Assembly: GCA_021814855.1 (NCBI GenBank)
Contig: JAKAHQ010000065.1
Coordinates: forward strand, 1-7,958
Length of the DNA stretch: 7,958 nucleotides
Source of the DNA: Bacteroidota bacterium
GTDB lineage: Bacteria; Bacteroidota; Ignavibacteria; Ignavibacteriales; Melioribacteraceae
Direction of reading: 5' to 3'
The stretch's first letter is position 1. Each line of letters begins with the position of its first letter. The notes beneath the pieces were generated by a model. The model was not told the DNA's origin, searched no databases, and saw only the letters and a program-made list of their open reading frames with translations. The translations under genes were made by a program, and so were the position numbers. Shown piece by piece: positions 1-5,944 of this stretch.

Positions 1-1
1 A

Positions 2-943
2 GAAAGCATCAACGGGCTTGCGCAATCATTCAACGACGCGTTGGCCAATGTGGCCGAAGCGGTTGCTTCTACATCATTAATGGGCAACGAAATCTCTTCG
101 AGCAGCGAACAAATGGCTGCGGGTGCGCAGGAACAAAGTTCGCAGACAAGCGAAGTTGCCGCCACAGTAGAGGAAATGACCAAAACAATTTACGAGACAA
201 CTAAAAATTCGTTAAAGGTTGCCGAGGCCGCCAAGATTTCCGGCGTTATTGCCCGTCAAGGCGGAAATGTAGTGAACGAAACAATAGAAGGAATGAACCT
301 GGTTGCCGAAGTAGTAAAAGATTCCGCGGAAAAAATTCAGGCTCTTGGAAAAAGCAGCGATCAGATTGGCGAGATTGCCCAGGTGATTGATGAAATTGCG
401 GATCAAACAAATCTTCTTGCTTTGAACGCCGCCATTGAAGCCGCACGCGCCGGAGAACAGGGAAGAGGATTCGCTGTTGTTGCCGATGAAGTTAGAAAAC
501 TTGCCGAACGCACAACCAAAGCCACAAAAGAAATTGAGGCGATGATAAAACAAATTCAGAAGGATACATCCGACGCGGTAATGGCTATGCATAAAGGAAC
601 TCTCGAAGTTGAAAACGGTAAGGAACTTGCCGATAAAGCCGGTCAAGCTTTATCCGAAATTATTAAAGGCGCCGATGAGGTAGTTGAATTATCGGGACAA
701 GTAGCAGCCGCCAGTGAAGAACAATCCGCCGCAGCCGAACAAATTAGCCAAAACGTTGAATCAATTAATGCGGTTACGAGGGAAACGGCTTCAGGGATTC
801 ATCAAATTGCAAAGTCCGCAGAAAATCTAAATCAATTGACGGATAAACTGCAGCAATTGATTTCCCGTTTCTTAATTGTGAACGGAGGTATTTCTCACGC
901 TGGAGTTAAAACAAGTTCAAGTAAAGTACTTTCTATGAATTAA
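2..943 (+). CDS. Methyl-accepting chemotaxis protein, C-terminal part (5' truncated by window edge)
   Basis: The frame is open from base 2 with no start, so the true N-terminus (normally membrane segments and a sensor domain) lies upstream; the TTG at 41 is an internal codon. The fragment is 313 residues. Its first residues ([17 protein letters not shown]) resemble the last helix of a HAMP domain. Next comes a long heptad-rich coiled coil with Ala/Glu/Gln-rich stretches ([12 protein letters not shown] early, [13 protein letters not shown] late), which are typical methylation helices. The hairpin tip at bases 392-514 holds the near-invariant [19 protein letters not shown] and [18 protein letters not shown] signature that contacts CheA and CheW. 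By family knowledge it is a membrane receptor that passes ligand state to the chemotaxis kinase. The tail ([13 protein letters not shown]) lacks a NWETF-type CheR/CheB tether. The ligand cannot be inferred. The gene is less AT-rich than its downstream neighbours. It ends with TAA, and no clear terminator follows. Confidence 0.96.
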   Translation, partial: ESINGLAQSFNDALANVAEAVASTSLMGNEISSSSEQMAAGAQEQSSQTSEVAATVEEMTKTIYETTKNSLKVAEAAKISGVIARQGGNVVNETIEGMNLVAEVVKDSAEKIQALGKSSDQIGEIAQVIDEIADQTNLLALNAAIEAARAGEQGRGFAVVADEVRKLAERTTKATKEIEAMIKQIQKDTSDAVMAMHKGTLEVENGKELADKAGQALSEIIKGADEVVELSGQVAAASEEQSAAAEQISQNVESINAVTRETASGIHQIAKSAENLNQLTDKLQQLISRFLIVNGGISHAGVKTSSSKVLSMN

Positions 944-1059
944 AAGCGGGGGATTTTTCTAATGTTTTGTGGGCAGACTTTAATCAGTTCCGGCAGACGC
1001 TAATAATTTTTGGAAAGTTTGAAGGATATTTCATCTATCGACGAAAAGATTCGGAGTGC

Positions 1060-1248
1060 TTGCAAAGATATTCCTTGGTCTCGCAAAGACATTCCGAGTT
1101 CTTGAAAAGATGTTCCCAGCCCTTGCAAAGACTTTCCTAGTTCATGCAAAGACATTCCGAGTTTTTGAATAGATGTTCCCAGTTCTTGCAAAGACGTTCC
1201 TAGTTCTTGCAAAGACGTTCCGAGCCCATGCAAAGCTATTCCTAACTC
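1060..1248. repeat. Tandem array of nine 21-bp units
   Basis: Nine contiguous units of exactly 21 bases fill 1060-1248, with starts at 1060, 1081, 1102, 1123, 1144, 1165, 1186, 1207 and 1228. The approximate plus-strand unit is TTGCAAAGACGTTCCTAGTTC, and units differ from it at several positions. A shortened copy, about two bases missing, precedes at 1041-1059, and a partial one follows from 1249. Because 21 is a multiple of 3, a minus-strand frame reads as a seven-residue repeat of the type ELGTSLQ, with leucines spaced 4-3 like a coiled-coil heptad; the plus strand reads VLAKTF-like repeats. The minus frame has only a TTG start and meets a stop at 1255-1257, just beyond the array, so translation is doubtful. 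There are no unique spacers, so this is not CRISPR. Confidence 0.9.
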
Positions 1249-1284
1249 TTGCAGTCATATCCATGTTGGTTGAAAATAAATTCC

Positions 1285-1318
1285 AATACATTTCCGACAT
1301 GTATTTCTTTTTATTTTA
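1285..1318 (+). terminator. Weak AT-rich hairpin with T-rich tail
   Basis: A 7-bp stem (AATACAT at 1285-1291 pairing with ATGTATT at 1299-1305) with a 7-base loop is followed by a T-rich run to about 1318. The shape is that of a rho-independent terminator reading on the plus strand, but the stem has only one G-C pair and the nearest upstream gene ends 340 bases earlier. Chance is quite possible. Confidence 0.2.
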
Positions 1319-1443
1319 TGTAAAAAACACATTATCCAATTGTTATGTCATATTGTAGGCAGAACGGTCATAATTAATTTACTACTTCAAATCCGGTTAA
1401 GAAGGTACCAAATACAATTTATAGAATTGCTAAAATTATAACA

Positions 1444-1465
1444 TTCCTTTAACTTGTTTAAGGAA
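1444..1465. promoter_or_regulatory. Inverted repeat of unknown role
   Basis: TTCCTT at 1444-1449 pairs with AAGGAA at 1460-1465. After one T-T mismatch a further AA/TT pair closes a CTTG loop, giving a symmetric 22-base dyad. It lies about 190 bases upstream of the gene at 1651. It could be an operator or a chance palindrome in AT-rich DNA; no promoter elements clearly frame it. Confidence 0.2.
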
Positions 1466-1650
1466 CACAGGGGAGTTCTCTACGATGATTCGCAGTACCG
1501 ATTAATTTGAAAGAGCTTCTTCAGGCAGATGGCACATCGGCCGCTTATAATGGATGAAAATATCTGCAGTGGTTTTCAGCCCGCGGTTGAAATTTTGTTG
1601 GGAAAGATTAAAAGCCATACGGCTGCAGAATAAAATTAAACGGAGGTAAT

Positions 1651-2394
1651 ATGAAACGACTTATTGCTTTAGTTTTATCTTCCGTACTCTATATATTCTG
1701 TTCAGATGAAAAATTAACAAATCCGATTTTATTGCCGATTGATGAAGCAACGATCGGCGTAAAAAGCAAAATATTCTATCCGTCACTTGAATCCAACCAG
1801 ATTTTAAATATTGAATATTTTGAATATGAATTCTGCCGGTTACAGAAAAAAATTTATTACAGCGAAAATCGGGTTGTAATTACTAATTATGAACTATTTA
1901 ATTATGATGACAACGGAAAGTTATTGTACAAGTTGAATTATCATAACAACATTAATTCTCCTACAGGGTTCATTCTTTTGGATTCAACCTCATATATGTA
2001 CTCCGGTAATTTGCTTGTGGCCGAAAAGAAATCTTATCCGTATTCTGATTATTACGAGAAATACATTTATGAATATGAAGGGAAATATCTTTTTAAAAAA
2101 TCGAAATATTATAAAGAGGAATTGTATTCCTACACTACTTATGAATACAAAAACAACAAAGTACATCTGGAATTAAATTATAGTAAAGATAACAGAATAA
2201 CCGAATCGAAAGAGTATAAATACTACTATGCGGCTTTGATAGAAGCGGTTTATTACAATTTTCGTAATGAAGCAAAGAGAAGAATAAAATACAGCTATAA
2301 TGAAAAAGGAAAGCTGGTATTGGAAAAAGTTGAGGAACTTTTCGATTTTAGTTCGTCATTACCATACGTGGTAAGATATGAATATTGGATTTAA
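1651..2394 (+). CDS. Tyrosine-rich exported protein of unknown function, possible lipoprotein
   Basis: I do not recognise a named family. The 247-residue product starts with a short basic then hydrophobic segment (MKRLIALVLSSVLYIFC) ending in Cys17, followed by SDEK. This looks like a lipoprotein signal, but the residues before the cysteine (Y-I-F) do not fit a standard lipobox, so lipidation is uncertain. The mature part is very rich in Tyr, Lys, Glu and Asn and alternates short strand-like segments with turns (NYDDNGKLLYKLNY, YEYEGKYLF, YEYKNNKVHLELNY, YSYNEKGKLVLEK). That pattern resembles the YD/RHS-like or wall-associated beta repeats seen in Bacteroidetes-type surface proteins, by look only. 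The ATG is fixed by a strong GGAGG at 1642-1646. The gene is clearly more AT-rich than the chemotaxis gene. It is followed after 85 bases by the beta-propeller gene on the same strand and may be co-transcribed. A cell-envelope location is inferred. Confidence 0.75.
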   Translation: MKRLIALVLSSVLYIFCSDEKLTNPILLPIDEATIGVKSKIFYPSLESNQILNIEYFEYEFCRLQKKIYYSENRVVITNYELFNYDDNGKLLYKLNYHNNINSPTGFILLDSTSYMYSGNLLVAEKKSYPYSDYYEKYIYEYEGKYLFKKSKYYKEELYSYTTYEYKNNKVHLELNYSKDNRITESKEYKYYYAALIEAVYYNFRNEAKRRIKYSYNEKGKLVLEKVEELFDFSSSLPYVVRYEYWI

Positions 2395-2423
2395 TGCTAT
2401 ACCGAATTCCAAAACGAGGCAAG

Positions 2424-2452
2424 TTGGGCACATCTTTAATTAGTTATATTAT
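2424..2452 (+). promoter_or_regulatory. Possible sigma70-like promoter for the propeller gene
   Basis: TTGGGC (2424-2429) and TATTAT (2447-2452) are spaced by 17 bases. The -10 matches 5 of 6 consensus positions, but the -35 only 3 of 6. It sits 27 bases before the ATG at 2480. If real, the propeller gene can be expressed independently of the gene at 1651. Confidence 0.25.
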
Positions 2453-2479
2453 AAATGAACATATTGTTGGGAGGTAATT

Positions 2480-3487
2480 ATGAAGCGTTATAACATGTAT
2501 GTTGTTCTTTTAGCGAGTTTTATTATTACCGGAATAATGGGATTTATAGTAATTCCGTCCTCGGATAAACAGCAATCAAATCCGTATCAAGAAAATATTG
2601 ATATAGCATTGCCCGGGTTAGCATTTATCAGTCATATTACTCATGATTACGTTACCGTAATAGATTTAAAGACAAACAAAATAATTGGTAAGGTGCAAGC
2701 CGGGGGCGGAACAGACTGGTTCGCTTTATCTAAAGATAGAAAGACTGCATACGTCGCCAATTTCCAATCGGATAACATTACAATTATTGATGCGGAAAAT
2801 GTTAAGAATAGAGAAAATATTCCTGCGGGTAAAAATCCAACTTGTATAAGTTTAACCCCCGACGGAAAGTCAGCATTGATTAGTCATCAATCGCAAGACG
2901 GTTTATGGTTCATGGATATGAAGACTCATCAAATAACAAAAAAGATATCCGAAGGAACCGGATTACTCCACTTATCGCCTGACGGAAGTAAGTTTTATCA
3001 AGCTGCTGTTTTTCGACCCTACATTCATATTATTGATCCTAAAACAGAATCAATTTCAAAAAGTATATATGTCGGCGGACGCCCGTTAAACCTGGCTCTT
3101 ACTCCGGATGAAAAACATATCTATGTAACAAATTCCGATTTCAATGAAGTTGAAATAATAGACACAAAAACCGACAGTGTAATAAATAAAATTAACGGTT
3201 TCGATATCCCGAGGGGCATAGCAATTACTCCGGATGGTAAATATGTTTTAGTTACAAATGTCGGTTCCAATTTGATTACGGTGATTGGCACGAAGAAGAA
3301 TTCCGTCTTGAAGAAAATTCAGGTTGATAAAATGCCGACTGACATTGCAGTTACAAAAGACGGACAATATGCCTATGTAACAAATCAGGCTTCTGCTTCT
3401 ATAGCCGTAATTAGCATAAATAAGTTAGAGGTTGTTAACAATATTGAAGTTGCTGATAATCCGATTACTCTTTCTTTATCCGAATGA
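2480..3487 (+). CDS. YVTN/YncE-family beta-propeller protein, exported or membrane-anchored
   Basis: The 335-residue protein has a hydrophobic segment at about residues 7-26 (VVLLASFIITGIMGFIVIP), which would act as an uncleaved anchor or signal peptide. The rest is a run of about seven repeats of roughly 40 residues. Each carries the family pattern of a strand ending AYVAN / IYVTN / VLVTN / AYVTN, then a strand such as ITIIDA or VEIIDT, then a TPDGK-like turn. Residues 91-94, 215-218, 257-260 and 299-302 are the clearest YVTN-type positions. Seven blades fit a closed propeller of the YncE / surface-layer type, a fold used for binding rather than a defined reaction; some relatives accompany redox or metal proteins. 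No CXXCH or other cofactor motif is present. The ATG has a strong site (GGGAGGT, 2469-2475). The stop is a TGA, useful as evidence that TGA terminates in this genome. The ligand and partner are unknown. Confidence 0.9.
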   Translation: MKRYNMYVVLLASFIITGIMGFIVIPSSDKQQSNPYQENIDIALPGLAFISHITHDYVTVIDLKTNKIIGKVQAGGGTDWFALSKDRKTAYVANFQSDNITIIDAENVKNRENIPAGKNPTCISLTPDGKSALISHQSQDGLWFMDMKTHQITKKISEGTGLLHLSPDGSKFYQAAVFRPYIHIIDPKTESISKSIYVGGRPLNLALTPDEKHIYVTNSDFNEVEIIDTKTDSVINKINGFDIPRGIAITPDGKYVLVTNVGSNLITVIGTKKNSVLKKIQVDKMPTDIAVTKDGQYAYVTNQASASIAVISINKLEVVNNIEVADNPITLSLSE

Positions 3488-3583
3488 AATTCAGTTAAAT
3501 ATATAATTCCATATTTTTCCCGCATACCAATTCTCTTCGATAAGCGGGTTCGTCGGGTTGATCGCTTCCCATAGGAGGAATTT

Positions 3584-3607
3584 ATGGCGGACTCATTAAA
3601 TAATTAG
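3584..3607 (+). other. Seven-codon ORF behind a strong ribosome site
   Basis: AGGAGGAA at 3573-3580 is followed at normal spacing by ATG and the codons for MADSLNN before TAG. The ribosome site is better than that of the following gene at 3711. It may be the remnant of a gene start after a deletion, a translated leader, or chance. The surrounding 3488-3710 holds no other recognisable gene. Confidence 0.2.
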
Positions 3608-3710
3608 TCACCTTATTAGGCATTTAAATCAAAAAATTCTAATTTAGACCTACCTCGTCGATAGTTACCTAATAAACAAAGTGGCAAAAACTTTTTGAAA
3701 GAAAACAGAA

Positions 3711-4945
3711 ATGAATAAATTCTTTTATATTCTATTGGTTATATCATTTTTACGTACTGCCGAAATTAGGCCGCAGTGGAATTTGGTTAAGGGTCTGCCG
3801 GCAGCGGAATTTTCCTGTATCTACATGTTCAGCGATACATTGTACGCTGGCTCGAAGAATGTAGTTTATATAAGCGGAGATCAAGGCAATTCGTGGTTGG
3901 CCTCAAACGCATTGCCGGAGGATGTCGATTTTATTTCGGCCATATTAAAAACAAATGATAAAATAATTGTCGGCACCTACGCATACGGAATTTTTAAAAG
4001 CTCAAATAACGGTGATTCATGGTCAAACTTTAACAATGGGTTAACAGGCATACTCGATATAGAAGCTTTAGTTCAGCGAGGCGACAGTATTTACGCCGGA
4101 ACTATAGGGTCTTCAATTTATACAGTCCACAACGGAGGAAATACATGGTCCCCCTTCAGTAAAGAAATACCGATGAATAATGCCGGAACGGTTTATTCTC
4201 TTTATAATTTTAACGGAAGATTAATAACCGGTTCGGGAATTAACGCATATATCTATTACAACGAGAGCGGTTCTATAAACTGGTATGAAACACCTTTCGC
4301 GGAATTTAATCCTCTCGGCACTGCCATGCATGCAATTGTAAGTAAAGGAAATATTCTTTACGGCACCGGATCGCAGGGAATTTATAAAAGCACAAACGGA
4401 GGACTTAATTGGGAAAAATTTGATCCTGGCATCGGGTATATTGAAGCCGGATCGCTGGATCTTCATAATGAAGATATAATAGCTATGCTTTCAAAAGCGA
4501 ATAGAACTTATTACTTTATTTGCGATAACGATATCAACCAGTGGAAACAGTATGATTATCAGACGGGAGTAACCACGTATAATTTTATAGTAAGTAAGGA
4601 TAAAATTTTTGCGGCAAGTTAGACGGATTATACTTCAATAACATTGTACCGACGTCAAGCGTTGGAAGAGATGATTACCCAAAAGATTTTTTTCTGTACC
4701 AAAATTATCCTAATCCGTTTAATCCAAGCACAAAAATTGCGTATTCTTTAAAACAATCCGCTCATATTTCAATCGAAGTACTTGATGTTTTCGGAAGCAC
4801 TATTAAAAAATTATACGAAGGATATATGCCTTCGGGCTATCGTGAAACGGTTTTCGACGGAAAGGATTTAGCGAGCGGGATTTATTGCTATCGGCTAAAA
4901 GTAGGCGGCACTTTATTGACGCGAAAGATGTTGTTAATAAAATAA
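3711..4945 (+). pseudogene. Asp-box (BNR-like) secreted protein with type IX sorting domain, frameshifted
   Basis: The first frame (3711-4622, 303 residues) starts with a signal-like segment (MNKFFYILLVISFL). It contains four Asp-box turns of the S-x-D/N-x-G-x-S/T-W type, at residues about 55-62 (SGDQGNSW), 97-104 (SSNNGDSW), 139-146 (VHNGGNTW) and 227-234 (STNGGLNW), as in sialidase-like or YCF48-like propellers. It ends at a TAG at 4620-4622. The -1 frame continues without interruption to the TAA at 4943-4945, reading DGLYFNNIV, then YQNYPNPFNPSTKIAYSL, then LASGIYCYRL and the end LLTRKMLLIK. That is a typical type IX secretion C-terminal sorting domain (type A). Restoring one base near 4619 gives AASLDGLYF and a protein of about 411 residues. 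Without the tail the product would not be sorted by the Por machinery. The lesion may be real decay or a sequencing error. The ribosome site is weak (GAAAGAAAAC). The substrate is unknown; the intact form would be a secreted or cell-surface protein. Confidence 0.88.
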
Positions 4946-5005
4946 AATCCGTATAAAAACTAAATAAATTTTATTTCATTAAACGAACGGCTTATTAAAG
5001 AAATC

Positions 5006-5401
5006 ATGCATGCAACAAAAATAAAATATAAAACTATTGAGGAATATCATTCTGCTTCCCCTAGGAAAGTGAAGGATATGTTGACAGCAATAAGAAAAAC
5101 TATACGACAGGCTGTCCCGGATGCGGAAGAAATAATAAGTTACAATATGCCAGCTTTCAAATATTACGGGATACTTGTTTACTACGCGGCTCATAAAGAG
5201 CATGTAGGTTTTTACCCGACTGCTTCCGGCATTAAGACATTTCAAAAAGAATTTACATGCTATAAATATTCCAAAGGCGCTGTTCAATTTCCGTTCGATA
5301 AAACGCTGCCGGTAATGCTGATTCGCAGGATAGTAAAATACAGGGCAGCGGAAAATCTTGACAAGTATAAATTGAAGCAAGCAAAGAAAAGTAAAGACTG
5401 A
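5006..5401 (+). CDS. DUF1801 / YdhG-like protein (frataxin-like fold family)
   Basis: The 131-residue product has the size and motif order of the DUF1801 (YdhG/YyaI-type) family: an N-terminal helix region with IEEYHSASPRKVKDMLTAIRKTI, a central EEIISYNMPAFKYYG (residues 41-55), then VGFYP (67-71), and a C-terminal SKGAVQFPFDKTLP followed by a helix LIRRIVKYRAAE. Members are small cytoplasmic proteins; some are annotated as iron chaperones because of structural likeness to frataxin, but the biochemical role is not firm. There is no signal peptide or membrane segment, and the end is lysine-rich. The start is the first ATG in frame after a weak purine stretch (TTAAAGAAA). It lies 60 bases after the broken Asp-box gene and 52 bases before the VOC gene on the same strand, so the latter pair could be co-transcribed. 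The stop is TGA. Confidence 0.88.
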   Translation: MHATKIKYKTIEEYHSASPRKVKDMLTAIRKTIRQAVPDAEEIISYNMPAFKYYGILVYYAAHKEHVGFYPTASGIKTFQKEFTCYKYSKGAVQFPFDKTLPVMLIRRIVKYRAAENLDKYKLKQAKKSKD

Positions 5402-5453
5402 TATTTTGATCATGGCAATTTTGTCTAGAAATAATTATTAACGAAAGGGAAAG

Positions 5454-5852
5454 ATGATCCCTAAAAATTCCGTAATGCGTGTAGCCCGTCCAACAGACAA
5501 TTTAGAAGTTATATCAAAAATGTATTCTGAAGGATTGGGATTTGACGTGATTGGCTCCTTCAAAGATCATGAGGGATTTGACGGCGTAATATGAGGTCAT
5601 TTTAAACATTCGTTTCATATCGAATTCACACATCACAAAGGCGCAACCGTCGGCAAAGCCCCCACAAAGGATAATCTGCTTGTTTTCTATATACCGGGAA
5701 AAGATGAATGGGAAACGGCGTGTGATAAAATGACTAAATCCGGATTTAAGAATGTGCAATCATATAATCCTTATTGGGAGGATAACGGAAGAACTTTTGA
5801 AGATGTAGACGGTTACAGGGTTGTACTTCAAAATAAAGAATGGCCGGTTTAA
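5454..5852 (+). pseudogene. VOC (glyoxalase/bleomycin-resistance fold) protein with in-frame TGA
   Basis: Reading from the ATG at 5454 (purine-rich site AAAGGG at 5444-5449) to TAA at 5850-5852 gives a 132-codon frame with a single internal stop, TGA at 5592-5594 (codon 47). The reading on both sides fits one VOC-superfamily protein: MRVARPTDNLEVISKMYSEG, then LGFDVIGSFKDHEGFDGVI, the stop, then GHFKHSFHIEFTHHKG, NLLVFYIPGKDEW and a C-terminal PYWEDNGRTFEDVDGYRVVL. The paired beta-alpha-beta-beta-beta modules and the FEDVDGYRVVLQN end are typical. Relatives usually have a hydrophobic residue, often Leu, at the stop position, so a TTA to TGA change is the simplest explanation. TGA ends the genes at 2480 and 5006, so recoding is unlikely. 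As written, only 46 residues are made, without a complete fold. The substrate is unknown; the family includes dioxygenases, glyoxalases and antibiotic-binding proteins. Confidence 0.85.
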
Positions 5853-5882
5853 AAATTTCCGTAATGTGAAAAGATTAAATAC

Positions 5883-5914
5883 ATCTCCGCAGAGAGAAAA
5901 TGTTCTGCGGAGAT
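5883..5914. terminator. Hairpin between convergent genes, likely bidirectional terminator
   Basis: ATCTCCGCAGA (5883-5893) pairs perfectly over 11 bp with TCTGCGGAGAT (5904-5914) across a 10-base loop. It lies 30 bases after the plus-strand VOC gene and 30 bases after the minus-strand cytochrome-porin gene. On the minus strand the stem is followed by a moderately T-rich tail (GTATTTAATCTTTTC); on the plus strand there is no T-run. It therefore best serves the cytochrome operon and may also stop plus-strand transcripts less efficiently. Confidence 0.75.
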
Positions 5915-5944
5915 ATCATCGTTAAGCGGTCTATCTTACTCTCG

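Larger units (their letters stand above)
944..1650. other. Gene-poor intergenic region with tandem repeat and possible relic
   Basis: About 700 bases separate the chemotaxis receptor from the next gene, and no ORF here has a convincing start, ribosome site or recognisable product. The content is a plain AT-rich stretch (944-1059), the 21-bp tandem array (1060-1248), an AT-rich segment with a weak hairpin (1285-1305), a dyad at 1444-1465, and a less AT-rich stretch (1502-1648). In that last stretch both strands stay open in short frames: plus 1529-1633 (34 codons, starts MAHRPLIMDE) and minus 1618-1502 (38 codons, starts MAFNLSQQNF). Neither has a Shine-Dalgarno. The stretch may be a degraded gene end or an interspersed repeat; I cannot tell which. 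Its last bases are the leader of the gene at 1651. Confidence 0.6.

Noticed and set aside
212..646. Long minus-strand frame inside the chemotaxis receptor gene
   Set aside because: It is antisense to the strongly conserved receptor signature and has no recognisable protein features.
1000..1233. Minus-strand 77-codon frame of heptad repeats as a gene
   Set aside because: It has only a TTG start with no ribosome site, and its content is simply the 21-bp array read in one frame; the unrelated plus-strand frame is equally open.
1041..1254. CRISPR array
   Set aside because: The units are directly contiguous with no unique spacers and vary in sequence, unlike conserved CRISPR repeats.
1173..1358. 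Plus-strand 61-codon frame as a small protein gene
   Set aside because: Its first half is the same repeat array, its second half is AT-rich spacer, and no ribosome site precedes it.
3613..3675. 8-bp inverted repeat TTATTAGG / CCTAATAA
   Set aside because: It is short, AT-rich and 47 bases apart, with no associated gene or target duplication to suggest a mobile element end.
4601..4622. Programmed -1 frameshift joining the Asp-box frame to the sorting domain
   Set aside because: The AAAATTTTT run is not a slippery heptamer in the right phase, and slipping there would give NFCGKLDG instead of the better fitting IFAASLDG; a simple lost base near 4619 explains it.
4940..4976. Inverted repeat AAATAAAAT / ATTTTATTT as terminator of the Asp-box gene
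   Set aside because: The 9-bp stem is purely A-T with a 19-base loop, overlaps the stop codon and has no T-run after it; very weak in AT-rich DNA.
4979..5413. Minus-strand 144-codon frame opposite the DUF1801 gene
   Set aside because: The plus-strand reading matches a known family with conserved motifs; the antisense reading does not.
5592..5594. TGA read as an amino acid
   Set aside because: TGA ends the genes at 2480-3487 and 5006-5401 in this window, and homologues carry an ordinary hydrophobic residue at this position.
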